Positions 35,111 through 44,641 of a DNA stretch of 64,000 nucleotides are shown here, one piece after another (positions within the stretch are counted from its first letter, which is position 1; each line of letters begins with the position of its first letter). This stretch comes from Defluviitalea raffinosedens. Its GTDB lineage: Bacteria; Bacillota; Clostridia; Lachnospirales; Defluviitaleaceae. Below the pieces are notes generated by a model. It made no database searches, was not told the origin of the DNA, and saw only the letters and a list, made by a program, of their open reading frames with translations. The position numbers and the translations under genes were made by a program. The stretch spans positions 62,001 to 126,000 of the forward strand of contig NZ_JAFBEP010000005.1 in NCBI RefSeq assembly GCF_016908775.1, read 5' to 3'.

Positions 35111-36727
35111 ATGAATCGGAGGAAATTTTTCACACTGCTATCTGTTATAGCACTCATCATTATGACTTTTGCTGTACCCGTTTTTGCTGCGGAAATAGGA
35201 GAAGAAGGGTATCAAAGTAATCTCTACGGTACTTTTTGGTCCCTTTTACCTCCAATAATCGCTATTGGCCTGGCTCTTATTACTAAAGAAGTGTATAGTT
35301 CACTCTTTATAGGTATTGTTTGCGGATCTTTTATGTATGCAAACTTCAATCCTATTACGGCTTTCACTGCTATGTTTACTGAAGGGTTTATATCATCCCT
35401 GGCGGATAGCTGGAATGTGGGGATACTCATTTTCTTAGTGGTTCTGGGAACAATTGTATGTCTGATCAATAAAGCTGGCGGCTCTGCTGCATATGGTCAA
35501 TGGGCAAGCAAAAAAATCAAGTCAAGAAAAGGTGCTATGCTTTCTACATTCGCCCTCGGTGTTCTGATCTTTGTAGATGACTATTTCAACTGTCTTACTG
35601 TTGGAAATGTCATGAGACCTATTACAGACAAGCACAAAGTTTCTCGTGCCAAATTAGCCTACATTGTTGATGCCACCGCTGCTCCCATATGCATGATTGC
35701 TCCTATATCTTCATGGGCAGCTGCTGTAACCGGTGTAGTGGAAGGCTATGATGGTCTGGAGCTTTTCATTCGTGCAATACCTTATAATCTTTATTCTTTA
35801 CTCACCATATTTATGATTATATTCATTACTTTAATGGGAATAGAATATGGTCCGATGAAAAAACATGAAGACAATGCTCTTTTAAAGAATGACCTTTATA
35901 CAACCCCCGATCGTCCTTTTGAAGGGCAAGATGTAGAAGTATCTGCCGGAAAAGGTAAAGTAAAGGATTTGATCATTCCTGTAGTCATTTTAATTGCTTT
36001 TTGTATATTAGGTATGGTTTATACAGGTGGTATTTTAGAAGGTGTCAATGTTGTCGATGCTTTCGCGAACTGTGATGCTTCTCTGGGACTGTCACTGGGT
36101 TCTTCCCTGGCACTGATTGTTATCATGGTATATTATATGGCACGTAAAGTGCTTAGCTTCAATGACTGTATGGAATGTTTCCCTAATGGATTTAAAGCCA
36201 TGGTTCCGGCTATTCTGATTCTTACTTTTGCCTGGACATTAAGTGGAACGACAAGTCTTCTCGGTGCCAAAGAATTCGTAAGCGGTATTTTTGCAGGTAG
36301 CGCAGCAGGTTTTAAAATATTCCTCCCAGCAATTGTATTTATTGTGGCTACGGGGATGTCCTTTGCAACCGGTACATCCTGGGGGACCTTCGGTATTTTG
36401 CTGCCAATCGTAGTTGCAGTAGGTCTTGACCCTGAATTATTGGTTATTTCTATTTCAGCTTGTCTTGCCGGAGCTGTATGCGGTGACCACTGCTCCCCTA
36501 TTTCAGATACAACCATTATGTCTTCTACAGGGGCTATGTGTAACCATATTAACCATGTTTCCACCCAGCTTCCTTACGCATTGACTGTGGCGGCTGTATC
36601 TTTTGTGGGCTATATCCTTGCAGGGTTCATTCAATCTGCATGGATTATACTTCTAATATCGATTGCCATGTTATGTGTAGTTCTTTTGGGCATCAAAACA
36701 TTAACAACAAATAAAGCGAATGCATAG
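35111..36727 (+). CDS. NhaC family transporter, probable lysine uptake
   Basis: A 538-residue membrane protein of the NhaC Na+/H+ antiporter family. A signal-like N-terminal helix (about 6-27, ending FAAE) precedes about eleven hydrophobic segments, with the family motifs FVDDYFNCLTVGNVM near residue 155 and ATGTSWGTFGILLPI and CSPISDTTIMSS near 420-475. Sequence alone suggests Na+/H+ exchange, but the lysine riboswitch and its terminator directly upstream indicate lysine import, a role already proposed for riboswitch-linked NhaC proteins in Firmicutes. GGGAGGG precedes the ATG. Confidence 0.88.
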   Translation: MNRRKFFTLLSVIALIIMTFAVPVFAAEIGEEGYQSNLYGTFWSLLPPIIAIGLALITKEVYSSLFIGIVCGSFMYANFNPITAFTAMFTEGFISSLADSWNVGILIFLVVLGTIVCLINKAGGSAAYGQWASKKIKSRKGAMLSTFALGVLIFVDDYFNCLTVGNVMRPITDKHKVSRAKLAYIVDATAAPICMIAPISSWAAAVTGVVEGYDGLELFIRAIPYNLYSLLTIFMIIFITLMGIEYGPMKKHEDNALLKNDLYTTPDRPFEGQDVEVSAGKGKVKDLIIPVVILIAFCILGMVYTGGILEGVNVVDAFANCDASLGLSLGSSLALIVIMVYYMARKVLSFNDCMECFPNGFKAMVPAILILTFAWTLSGTTSLLGAKEFVSGIFAGSAAGFKIFLPAIVFIVATGMSFATGTSWGTFGILLPIVVAVGLDPELLVISISACLAGAVCGDHCSPISDTTIMSSTGAMCNHINHVSTQLPYALTVAAVSFVGYILAGFIQSAWIILLISIAMLCVVLLGIKTLTTNKANA

Positions 36728-36748
36728 AAGTCTTGATCTAAAAATTTT

Positions 36749-36778
36749 GGCGGCTGTTACATAACAGCCGCCTTTTTT
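36749..36778 (+). terminator. Terminator after the NhaC-type gene
   Basis: GGCGGCTGTTA, two-base loop, TAACAGCCGCC, six T. It overlaps the last codons of the convergent brnQ. Confidence 0.85.
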
Positions 36779-38109
36779 GTTTTCCAAACCATAAATCCTA
36801 TAAAGAACCCTATAAATGCCGGCAATATCCAGCCAAATCCATAATCAAAACCCGGTAAAAATCCATGGGCAAAATTCATAATAGACTTTATAACTGCATT
36901 GTTTTGTAAAGGTTCAGGAAGTGCTTTACACAAGTCAAAAAATGCAGCCACACCAGTAAATCCGGTTGTCCATTTGTAAACATCACTCTGCTTATGAATC
37001 AACGGAGCCAATAAAGATAGCAAAATCAAAGTAATCGCCAATGGATAAAGAAACATCAATACTGGTACTGATAGCTGAATAATGTTGGTTAAGCCAAAAT
37101 TAGCAATAATAAATGAGAAAACTGTAAATAAAATCGCATAATTTCTATAAGAAATGGAATTGGGGAACATTGCACTAAACATTTCAGCACAGGAAGTAAT
37201 GAGTCCAATAGCTGTTTTTAAACATGCAACCCCGACAATACCAGCCAATAAGGCTTTCCCAATTACCCCAAAATAATGTTCACTTACCAGAGATAAAATC
37301 GCCCCTCCATTATCAGCACGATTCACACTTCCAAGACTTGTAGCTCCCATATAAGCTAATGAAGCATAAATAAGTCCCATGCCAATCACACTGACCAATC
37401 CTGATTTGCAGGCTTCAATGGCAATGAAATGAGATTTGGTGACTCCTAATTTTCTTATGTTTGAAATAATGATAATGGCAAATGCCAAAGAAGCTAAAGC
37501 ATCCATCGTATTATAACCATCAAGTAAGCCGGTAAACAAGGCCTGAGTCATGTAATTTTCCTGTGGAGGATACTGACTTACCTGACCCATCGGCTTTACA
37601 TAAGTGGCAATGAGTAAAATCGATAAAAGCACCAGAAAAATTGGTGTAAGATATTTACCAACCCAGTCCAGAATGCGGCCTGGCCGCAAAGAAAAATAAA
37701 GGGTCAGCAAAAAGAAAATCAATGAAAAAATGAGTAGCCCTATTTTTAATTGTTCCTTGGGAATAAAAGGATTCATTCCTACTTCGAAAGCAACCGTCGC
37801 TGTTCGCGGTATAGCAAATAAAGGGCCAATGGTCAGATATAATGCACAAGTAAAGAATATGGAATATTTAACATGAACGGGCTTTGCCATATCAAATAAA
37901 CTTTCACTTTCAGAAAGTGCTGATGCCATAATCCCAAATATAGGCAATCCTACTCCTGTGATTAAAAAACCAATGGTAGCCCATAGGGAGTTGCTTCCGG
38001 CATCTTGTCCCATTTTTACGGGGAAAATCAAATTACCTGCCCCAAAAAACAGTCCAAATAATAGTGAGCCGATCAGTAAATTTTGATGAAAACTGAGTTT
38101 TTCTTTCAT
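36757..38109 (-). CDS. brnQ: Branched-chain amino acid:cation symporter, LIVCS family
   Basis: A 450-residue, twelve-helix transporter importing Leu, Ile and Val with Na+ or H+. The N-terminus LFGLFFGAGNLIFPVKMGQ is the family signature. The ATG at 38109 follows GGGGG with seven bases; an upstream open frame of 19 codons has no ribosome site. A TTTACG/TATAAT promoter lies at 38198-38225. I see no T-box or other riboswitch in the leader of about 80 bases. It converges on the lysine transporter gene. Confidence 0.94.
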   Translation of the reverse strand: MKEKLSFHQNLLIGSLLFGLFFGAGNLIFPVKMGQDAGSNSLWATIGFLITGVGLPIFGIMASALSESESLFDMAKPVHVKYSIFFTCALYLTIGPLFAIPRTATVAFEVGMNPFIPKEQLKIGLLIFSLIFFLLTLYFSLRPGRILDWVGKYLTPIFLVLLSILLIATYVKPMGQVSQYPPQENYMTQALFTGLLDGYNTMDALASLAFAIIIISNIRKLGVTKSHFIAIEACKSGLVSVIGMGLIYASLAYMGATSLGSVNRADNGGAILSLVSEHYFGVIGKALLAGIVGVACLKTAIGLITSCAEMFSAMFPNSISYRNYAILFTVFSFIIANFGLTNIIQLSVPVLMFLYPLAITLILLSLLAPLIHKQSDVYKWTTGFTGVAAFFDLCKALPEPLQNNAVIKSIMNFAHGFLPGFDYGFGWILPAFIGFFIGFMVWKTKKAAVM

Positions 38110-38197
38110 GAATTTTCCCCCTGAATCTTTAGTTCCTTTTGCCCTTGTTTGACAAAAACATTTCAATTTTTATTTCTTTCATCATTTAAACTATTTT

Positions 38198-38225
38198 ATT
38201 ATATTACAATATGTAGAATCGTAAA
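38198..38225 (-). promoter_or_regulatory. Promoter of brnQ
   Basis: Minus-strand TTTACG, 16 bases, TATAAT. Confidence 0.55.
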
Positions 38226-38288
38226 AGTCATTTTGTGTAACCTTTTTAATATTTTTTCCCTTTTCTAAGCAAGATATAATTTTTTATT

Positions 38289-38753
38289 TCATAAAAACTT
38301 TTTTTCTATTTCTAAAAGCTTTTCTTTAATATCCAATCCTCCACCATAACCGACCAATTTGCCATTGGCCCCGATTACCCGATGACAGGGAATAAAAATA
38401 GGAATAGGATTTCTGTTATTTGCCATGCCTACTGCTCGACAAGCCCTGGGATTCCCTATTCCTTCCGCTATATCTTTATAACTGCAGGTTGTTCCATAAG
38501 GAATTTTCTTAAGAGCTTCCCAGACTTTTTGTTGAAATGCTGTTCCCTTTGGCTGAAGAGGTAAATCAAAATTTTTCCTTTTTCCCTTTAAATACTCTTG
38601 TAATTGTTCACTGGCCATTTTTAACAAGGATGTTTCTGTAAGTTCTATATCCTTGGGAAGATTTTCCCCAAAACATACACAAGTAATAGCTTTTCCATTT
38701 TCCATAATCCCAATCATCCCGATCTTAGTATCATAATAAAATCCTCTTTCCAT
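38289..38753 (-). CDS. ogt: Methylated-DNA-protein-cysteine methyltransferase
   Basis: Suicide repair enzyme removing O6-methyl from guanine. The 154 residues include the catalytic IPCHRVIG with Cys123 and the helix-turn-helix region TTCSYKDIAEGIGNPRACRAVGMANNRNP, shown here in parts: CSYKDIAEGIG and ACRAVGMANNRNP. No Ada domain. GGAGGG lies six bases before the ATG. It is monocistronic, divergent from the butanediol dehydrogenase gene. Confidence 0.95.
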   Translation of the reverse strand: MERGFYYDTKIGMIGIMENGKAITCVCFGENLPKDIELTETSLLKMASEQLQEYLKGKRKNFDLPLQPKGTAFQQKVWEALKKIPYGTTCSYKDIAEGIGNPRACRAVGMANNRNPIPIFIPCHRVIGANGKLVGYGGGLDIKEKLLEIEKKFL

Positions 38754-38916
38754 AAACTTCCCTCCATTTATACCTTTTAATATATTCTACTGTATTCGTT
38801 ACATTTTGTCCTTTAGTAAAAACCTTTAATCTGTTCCCTATATAATATTATTAAATTGTTGATTATTTGCATATTGTGATACTAATAAAAATTATTAATT
38901 GTTCAATTATGTCAAA

Positions 38917-38959
38917 TTGATTTAATTTCATTAATTTGTTATAATAATTGTGCACAATT
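38917..38959 (+). promoter_or_regulatory. Promoter and palindrome upstream of the butanediol-type dehydrogenase gene
   Basis: TTGATT (38917), 17 bases, TATAAT (38940-38945), followed without gap by the perfect 14-base palindrome AATTGTGCACAATT (38946-38959) that covers the expected start site. The position suits a repressor. Confidence 0.6.
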
Positions 38960-38981
38960 TTTTCAAAAGGGGGCTAAACAA

Positions 38982-40016
38982 ATGAAAGCAGCAGTTTTAT
39001 ATAATGCAAAAGATTTACGTGTAGAAGAAGTAAAAGAACCCAATCCATTGTCTCATCAAGTCAAGGTAAAAGTAGAGTGGGGTGGAATATGCGGCAGTGA
39101 TCTTCATGCTTATTTACAAGGATTAGCAACAGAGCCACATCCTATTGGAAAACAAGAACCTCCGTTTATCCTTGGTCACGAATTTTCAGGTACAATTGTT
39201 GAAATCGGCGATGGAATAAGAAAGTACAAAGTTGGTGACAGAGTTGTAGTTGAGCCTCTACTATACTGTGGAGAATGTTATGCATGCAAAATAGGGTACT
39301 ACAACCAATGCAGCCAAGTGGGATTTATTGGACTAAACCGTGATGGTGGATTTGCTGAATACGCAATTGTAGATGAAAATATGCTTCATCTGCTTCCAGA
39401 CAATGTATCTTTTGAAGAAGGTGCTTTGGTAGAGCCAGCAGCCGTTGCACTCCACGCAGTAAGAGAAAGCAAATTAAAGCCAGGGGATTCTGTAGCCATA
39501 TTTGGAGCCGGCCCTATTGGATTATTAGCATTATTATGTGCAAAAGCGGCAGGAGCCACAAAGATTATTGTAGTGGATTTATCCCAGGAAAGACTGGCTA
39601 AAGCAAAAGAATTAGGCGCTACAACCATTATTGACGGACATCGGGATGATATTGTTCAAACAATACTCCAGTTAACCAATGGCGGAGCAAATGTTGCATA
39701 TGAATGTGCCGGAGCACAAGCTACGATGGCCAATGCAATTGCTTCGGTAAGGCAACGTGGCCAAGTCATGGCAATTGCTGTTTATTCAAAACCAGTGAAT
39801 GTAGATATGGGACAAGTCCTGTATAAAGCTATTGACCTTACATCAACCCTGGCATATCGACATGTTTTCCCTGAAGTGATTGATATGATCTCTACAGGCA
39901 GATTGGATGTTAAACCCGTAATCACCAAAAAGATAGCCCTCGATGATATTGTTGAAGAAGGATTTAATCCTCTCCTTAACGATGTTAAACAAGCAAAAAT
40001 TTTGGTAAGACCTTAA
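38982..40016 (+). CDS. bdhA: Zinc-dependent (2,3-)butanediol dehydrogenase
   Basis: Medium-chain, zinc-dependent dehydrogenase of 344 residues, most like (R,R)-butanediol/sorbitol dehydrogenases, interconverting acetoin and 2,3-butanediol with NAD(H). Catalytic zinc site: CGSDLH near residue 37 and GHEFSG near 68. Structural zinc: CGECYACKIGYYNQC (four Cys, about 96-110). NAD-binding GAGPIGLL near 178. GGGGG lies seven bases before the ATG. Monocistronic, with a strong promoter and terminator. The precise substrate is inferred from similarity. Confidence 0.88.
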   Translation: MKAAVLYNAKDLRVEEVKEPNPLSHQVKVKVEWGGICGSDLHAYLQGLATEPHPIGKQEPPFILGHEFSGTIVEIGDGIRKYKVGDRVVVEPLLYCGECYACKIGYYNQCSQVGFIGLNRDGGFAEYAIVDENMLHLLPDNVSFEEGALVEPAAVALHAVRESKLKPGDSVAIFGAGPIGLLALLCAKAAGATKIIVVDLSQERLAKAKELGATTIIDGHRDDIVQTILQLTNGGANVAYECAGAQATMANAIASVRQRGQVMAIAVYSKPVNVDMGQVLYKAIDLTSTLAYRHVFPEVIDMISTGRLDVKPVITKKIALDDIVEEGFNPLLNDVKQAKILVRP

Positions 40017-40030
40017 CAAATTTTATATAT

Positions 40031-40079
40031 AAAAGCCGAAAGTGCTGATTATATCAGCACTTTCGGCTTTTATTTTTTT
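40031..40079 (+). terminator. Strong terminator after bdhA
   Basis: An 18-bp perfect stem, AAAAGCCGAAAGTGCTGA with its complement, five-base loop, T-run. Confidence 0.9.
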
Positions 40080-40192
40080 GCAGCAAATATTTATAGCAAA
40101 GATATTTCTTAACTTTAATTTCATCACAAAATAACATTGGAATTTAATCTTCTGTAAAGCTTGCCAAAACTGCCTTTTCACAGACTATATGT

Positions 40193-41563
40193 TTAAAACT
40201 TTTCAATGTAACCGAAAACAAAAACTATTAATAAAATAAGCGGCAAAATAAATGTCAGATAAAATCTTAATTCCTTTGGAAATTTAAGGCCTCTTCCTGT
40301 ATTGGCTTCTTTGATAAAGTTATTCCATCCCCATCCATAGCGGGTTACACAGAAAAGAACATAGGCCAAAGAACCTAACGGAAGAATATTGTTGCTTACA
40401 ATAAAGTCTTCTAAATCTAATATCGTACTGCCTTCTCCTAAAGGAGCGAACCCGCTCCAGAGGTTAAATCCCAAAGCTGCAGGCATTGACAAAATAATAA
40501 TTGCTATCAGATTAATGATCACTGATTTTTTTCTTGACCACCCACAAAGGTCAATACCAAAGGAAATGATATTTTCAAATACTGCAATAACTGTCGATAA
40601 TGCCGCAAATACCATGAAAACAAAAAAGGCTGAACCCCATAATCGGCCCATTGGCATAGAATTAAAGATATTAGGAAGGGTAACAAAAACTAATCCTGGA
40701 CCGCTGCCTGGGTTTACTCCAAATGAAAAACATGCAGGGAAAATAATAAACCCAGCCATAACAGCTACAGAAGTATCAAGAATGGTAATATTTAATCCCT
40801 CTCCAAGGAGGCTTCTGTCTTTAGAAACATAACTTCCAAAAATAGCCATACTGCCCATCCCGATACTAAGAGTGAAAAAAGCTTGTCCCATAGCTGCATA
40901 AATAGTGGTCCAAATGCCACTTTCCCTAAAACTGTTCAGATTCGGCAAAAGATAAAAACTAAGCCCCTCGGCTGCATTAGGCAATGTAACAGAGCGAATA
41001 ACCAGGGCAATCATAATAACCAAAAGCGCTGACATCATCACTTTGGTTATTTTTTCAACCCCATTTTGTAATCCTAAAGAACACACCCCAAATCCTAAAA
41101 TACAGATCACAATCATCCAAAAAATACTTGCACCGGCATTAGCAGTCAATCCACCGAACACTGCTTCTACTTCTGCTGGTGTACGCCCAACAAAATCTCC
41201 TCTAATCATATAGAAAAGATAAGCAAGCATCCATCCTGAAATCGTCGTATAGAACATCATTAATAAATAGTTTCCTGCCATCCCAAACCATTTGAAAACA
41301 TGCCATTTAGTTCCCTTAGGTTCTAAGACATCAAAAGAAGCGGCAATGCTTTTTTGGCTGGCACGACCTACGGAGAATTCCATAACCATAATGGGCAGAC
41401 CAAAAATGAGAAGGAATATAAAATATATAAGTACAAAAAGACCTCCTCCATAAAGTCCCGTAATATATGGAAACCTCCACACATTACCCAAGCCAATTGC
41501 ACAGCCGGCAGAAATCAAGATAAAACCCAGCCGTGATGAAAATTTTTCTCTTTCTTGCTGCAT
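40193..41563 (-). CDS. Neurotransmitter:sodium symporter family (NSS/SNF) transporter
   Basis: A 456-residue Na+-coupled transporter related to LeuT/MhsT, importing amino acids or similar small molecules. The N-terminal SRLGFILISAGCAIGLGNVWRFPY segment (shown here in part: CAIGLGNVWRFPY) holds the unwound TM1 substrate/Na+ site. Eleven to twelve helices follow. The ATG at 41563 is seven bases from AGGAGG; an upstream frame of 17 codons has no ribosome site. The substrate cannot be predicted. Confidence 0.92.
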   Translation of the reverse strand: MQQEREKFSSRLGFILISAGCAIGLGNVWRFPYITGLYGGGLFVLIYFIFLLIFGLPIMVMEFSVGRASQKSIAASFDVLEPKGTKWHVFKWFGMAGNYLLMMFYTTISGWMLAYLFYMIRGDFVGRTPAEVEAVFGGLTANAGASIFWMIVICILGFGVCSLGLQNGVEKITKVMMSALLVIMIALVIRSVTLPNAAEGLSFYLLPNLNSFRESGIWTTIYAAMGQAFFTLSIGMGSMAIFGSYVSKDRSLLGEGLNITILDTSVAVMAGFIIFPACFSFGVNPGSGPGLVFVTLPNIFNSMPMGRLWGSAFFVFMVFAALSTVIAVFENIISFGIDLCGWSRKKSVIINLIAIIILSMPAALGFNLWSGFAPLGEGSTILDLEDFIVSNNILPLGSLAYVLFCVTRYGWGWNNFIKEANTGRGLKFPKELRFYLTFILPLILLIVFVFGYIEKF

Positions 41564-41769
41564 AAAATCCCTCCTGGTATAGATATCGTTATATATTATA
41601 CTTGACTTTTCCATCCAATGAAATAAAAATTTTATTTTTTTACTGTTTCTGTATTTAACATATTCTCATATATAGTATTTACAAAGTTTTACTTGCAAAA
41701 ATATTTTTTAAAAAAACAGGGATCAAATGCAACTGTGAATAAAACAAATAAAAAATACATCTAAATAAA

Positions 41770-41802
41770 TAAAAAACTAAGGGAATGCAGACTCCCTTAG
41801 TC
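41770..41802 (-). terminator. Terminator after the chemoreceptor gene
   Basis: Minus-strand CTAAGGGA, eight-base loop, TCCCTTAG, then TTTTTTATT. Confidence 0.8.
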
Positions 41803-41843
41803 TCTTTGCTTTTAAAATATAAAATTACTCGTTATACCTGTCT

Positions 41844-43922
41844 CTAAAATTTAAACATATGAATTGCCAGCGAAAGCTGCTCAGCCATTTTGCGTAATTC
41901 ATCAGCTAAATCCCTTATTTTACCTGCCGCAGCAATCTGCTGTTCCATGGACGCTGAAACTTCCTGAGAACTGGCTGCTGTCTCCTCCGAGACAGCCGAA
42001 ATATTTTGCATTGCCAACAAAACTTTGTCCTTGCCGTCTTTTAATTTTTGCAGACTGATTGCAGTATCATTTATTCTTTTTACAATCACCTGGACCCCTT
42101 TAGATATTTCTGTAAATATGTCTTTTGAATGGGCTACTGCTTTGCTTTGTTCATCACTGACATCTTTAAAAATTACCATTGCATCTTGGCTCTTTTTTAC
42201 ATCCTTCTGAATCTCTAAAATAATTTCTTTAACCATATTGCTGGCTTTACTGGTATCTTCGGCAAGTTTTCGTACTTCTTCAGCAACAACAGCAAATCCT
42301 TGTCCCTCTTTTCCTGCCCTGGATGCCTCAATAGCCGCATTTAAGGCTAAAAGATTAGTTTGTTTAGATATTCCCATAATGGTTTCCACAATTGAATCAA
42401 TTTCTTTTATCTTTTGATTTAATTGCTCCACTATATTTTCTATATCTTTTCTGACTTTATTACTTTCACCATTTTTGGATTCTAGGTGATTCATAGCTTC
42501 TAAACCTTTAATATTCACTTCATGTATAAACTGTGATTCTTCTTTACTTTGATAAATCTGATCAGATATTGCCTCTATTTCTTCTGAAAGAATCGAAACT
42601 TCCTTTGCTCCATCATCTATATCTTTTGCTTGTTCATTTGCACCTGTAGCTACTGCTGTGATCGCCTGTCCCACACTATCAATGGAAGCCGTTGTCTCTT
42701 CTGTGGTATTAGATAAGATCTCTGATGATGAAAATACCTGCTTGCATAATTCATCTATTTTCTTTATCAGATCTCGTACATCAGTGATCATATTACTAAA
42801 ACTTATACTTAATCTGCCTATTTCATTTCTAGACTTATAGCTGCTGCTAACGGTTAAATCTCCTTGGGAAGCTTTTTCCATCAACTGCACAATATTTGTG
42901 ATCGGCCCAGTAATGCCATTGGCAATTCTCCAGGCAATAAAAATAACCACCAAAATCAAGATAAAAGTTACCAATAGATTTTTTATTTGCGTATCCATAA
43001 AAACAGCCATTGCATCTGCTTTTTTCTGTACTGTAATAACACCCCAGTTATCCGAATTCCCTGGTAACTCAATTGTACTATAGGCACTGATTACGGTTTC
43101 TCCATTACTGTCTACATACTCAGCTACTCCTGTCTCTCCATTCAGAACCTTTTCAGTAATTTCTTTAAGTTTTTCTGGTACTTCAATATCTTCAGATTCT
43201 GTAAGAGGATTTCCCTTTTCATCTTTTTTGACATTTCCATTATCATCTTTTACTAAAATAGTCTTTTTTAAGTTTTTATAATTATATTGTTCTAATACTT
43301 GTTGCTCATCTGGATGAGCTATAACATTACCTTCACCATCGATAATATATGTGTAACTGTTTTGTCCTTGACTAAATTCTTCAACCATTGTTTGAAGCGC
43401 ATCTAACTTAATATCCGCCCCCATAATTCCCACTAATTCTGAGTCCTTATATATGGGTAAAAAAATGGATGTAACTGGAACATTTCCATTTACAGAATAA
43501 TAGGAGGCACTAACAAAGGGTTCTTTGTCCTTTATCATCTGTTTAAACCACCATCTGGCTGAGCGGTCTGCCAATTCTCCTGCCGATGTAGCCGTCTGCA
43601 TTCCATCCGCACTGCGGGTAATATAGAGCAAGTCAAAGTATGGATGTCTTTTCGCTGTATCGACTACAATATTTTGCTGTTCTTCTATTAAGAAATTTTT
43701 TACATCTTTTAAATACGCAATCTCTTCTGTTGTACTATATGCCTTGTCTATGAAGCCTCGTACATTGTCTGCTATGGCAATAGCCAGAAATTTATTATTT
43801 TCTTCTAAAGATTCTTGAAATCCTCTAGAAATAAAAATATAGCCTATCACATTAAAAATAACAAAAGGAATAATAACTAATAATAACATTACAAAAATAA
43901 GTTGTTTTCTAATTGACTTCAT
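41844..43922 (-). CDS. Methyl-accepting chemotaxis protein with dCache sensor
   Basis: A 692-residue transmembrane chemoreceptor. Helix TM1 at about 8-30, an extracellular double-Cache ligand domain (about 35-310; Cache motif near [16 protein letters not shown]), TM2 at about 313-335, a HAMP domain (about 336-390), and the signalling domain with the conserved hairpin tip [20 protein letters not shown] near 565 and [12 protein letters not shown]. Methylation helices flank it. It signals to CheA, not encoded here. Its leader, from a promoter at 44082-44110, contains a strong hairpin. Confidence 0.93.
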   Translation of the reverse strand: MKSIRKQLIFVMLLLVIIPFVIFNVIGYIFISRGFQESLEENNKFLAIAIADNVRGFIDKAYSTTEEIAYLKDVKNFLIEEQQNIVVDTAKRHPYFDLLYITRSADGMQTATSAGELADRSARWWFKQMIKDKEPFVSASYYSVNGNVPVTSIFLPIYKDSELVGIMGADIKLDALQTMVEEFSQGQNSYTYIIDGEGNVIAHPDEQQVLEQYNYKNLKKTILVKDDNGNVKKDEKGNPLTESEDIEVPEKLKEITEKVLNGETGVAEYVDSNGETVISAYSTIELPGNSDNWGVITVQKKADAMAVFMDTQIKNLLVTFILILVVIFIAWRIANGITGPITNIVQLMEKASQGDLTVSSSYKSRNEIGRLSISFSNMITDVRDLIKKIDELCKQVFSSSEILSNTTEETTASIDSVGQAITAVATGANEQAKDIDDGAKEVSILSEEIEAISDQIYQSKEESQFIHEVNIKGLEAMNHLESKNGESNKVRKDIENIVEQLNQKIKEIDSIVETIMGISKQTNLLALNAAIEASRAGKEGQGFAVVAEEVRKLAEDTSKASNMVKEIILEIQKDVKKSQDAMVIFKDVSDEQSKAVAHSKDIFTEISKGVQVIVKRINDTAISLQKLKDGKDKVLLAMQNISAVSEETAASSQEVSASMEQQIAAAGKIRDLADELRKMAEQLSLAIHMFKF

Positions 43923-43989
43923 GATGCGCCTCCATCTTATTTTTTACAACCCCTTATTAAACAGATGCCTTTCCTTCTCTTCCCATAAT

Positions 43990-44023
43990 AAAGCGATTCT
44001 TATGGTTAAGAATCGCTTTTTAT
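43990..44023. other. Terminator-like hairpin in the chemoreceptor leader
   Basis: AAAGCGATTCTTA, TGGT loop, and its exact 13-base complement. T-rich tails follow on both strands (TTTTTATT plus; TTTATTAT minus). It lies about 70 bases before the chemoreceptor start codon and after its promoter, so it is in that mRNA leader. Between 43923 and 44323 no other gene is visible. Confidence 0.65.
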
Positions 44024-44081
44024 TGAGTCAGTTAACTTTTTGTCATCTTCTACTCCTATGTAATTCAACGAATTCTACAAA

Positions 44082-44110
44082 ATTATAGAATAAAATGTCT
44101 AAAATATCAA
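44082..44110 (-). promoter_or_regulatory. Promoter of the chemoreceptor gene
   Basis: Minus-strand TTGATA, 17 bases, TATAAT; start near 44075, giving a leader of about 150 bases. Confidence 0.6.
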
Positions 44111-44151
44111 TAAGACAAAATCCTTAAAAAACTATCTAATATCAGTGAATT

Positions 44152-44193
44152 GTGATTGCAATCACGGTAAAGCCGCAAAAATAACTATATGAT
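44152..44193 (+). promoter_or_regulatory. Crp/Fnr-type palindrome and -10 box upstream of the DUF2249 gene
   Basis: Perfect palindrome GTGATTGCAATCAC at 44152-44165, matching TGTGA-N6-TCAC half-sites, and a TATGAT -10 box at 44188-44193. With a start near 44200 the palindrome is centred at about -41.5, the class II activator position. No -35 box is present, as expected for an activated promoter. Confidence 0.55.
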
Positions 44194-44323
44194 ATAGCCA
44201 TGATACATAAAGTTTTAAGATGCTTATATGGATTAATAAACTGAACACTTAGATACTTTCTAAAAGAAAATGTTCTTTGTTCCTAACAAATTATAAAATG
44301 AAAATTCTAAGGAGGAATTTAAT

Positions 44324-44557
44324 ATGTCAGAATTTGCTGCCCAAGTAGATGCAAGAATATATCCCCCAAGAGATAAACATGCTGTCATTTTTGAGACCTT
44401 CCACAATTTAAAATCCGGTGAAAAAATGGAATTAATTAATGACCATGATCCCCGCCCCCTACATTATCAAATGTTAGTAGAATATGAAAATCAGTTTGAA
44501 TGGGAGTATTTAGAACAAGGTCCGGAAGTATGGCGTGTATCCATAGGTAAAAAATAA
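44324..44557 (+). CDS. DUF2249 domain protein
   Basis: A 77-residue soluble protein that is a single DUF2249 domain: DARIYPPRDKHAVIF at the start, then LINDHDPRPLHYQM and WEYLEQGPEVWRV. The family lies near respiratory and nitrosative-stress genes in many bacteria, often as a fusion with hemerythrin or CRP-like context; its function is not settled. The conserved His and Asp residues may bind metal. AAGGAGG lies nine bases before the ATG. A reverse rubrerythrin gene follows after a terminator. Confidence 0.88.
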   Translation: MSEFAAQVDARIYPPRDKHAVIFETFHNLKSGEKMELINDHDPRPLHYQMLVEYENQFEWEYLEQGPEVWRVSIGKK

Positions 44558-44579
44558 TTGAAACTTGGGATTATCAAAG

Positions 44580-44630
44580 GTCCGCAGGATTTAAGATATG
44601 TTTTTAAATCCTGCGGACTTTTTAATTTTT
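44580..44630 (+). terminator. Terminator after the DUF2249 gene
   Basis: GTCCGCAGGATTTA and its complement around an 11-base loop, then TTTTTAATTTTT. Confidence 0.88.
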
Positions 44631-44641
44631 TCAAAAAACAG

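Noticed and set aside
35111-36727. Calling this gene a Na+/H+ antiporter
   Set aside because: The complete lysine riboswitch directly upstream makes lysine transport the better inference, although family similarity remains to NhaC.
38946-38959. A Rex operator at the butanediol dehydrogenase promoter
   Set aside because: The palindrome differs from the Rex consensus; only a generic operator candidate can be claimed.
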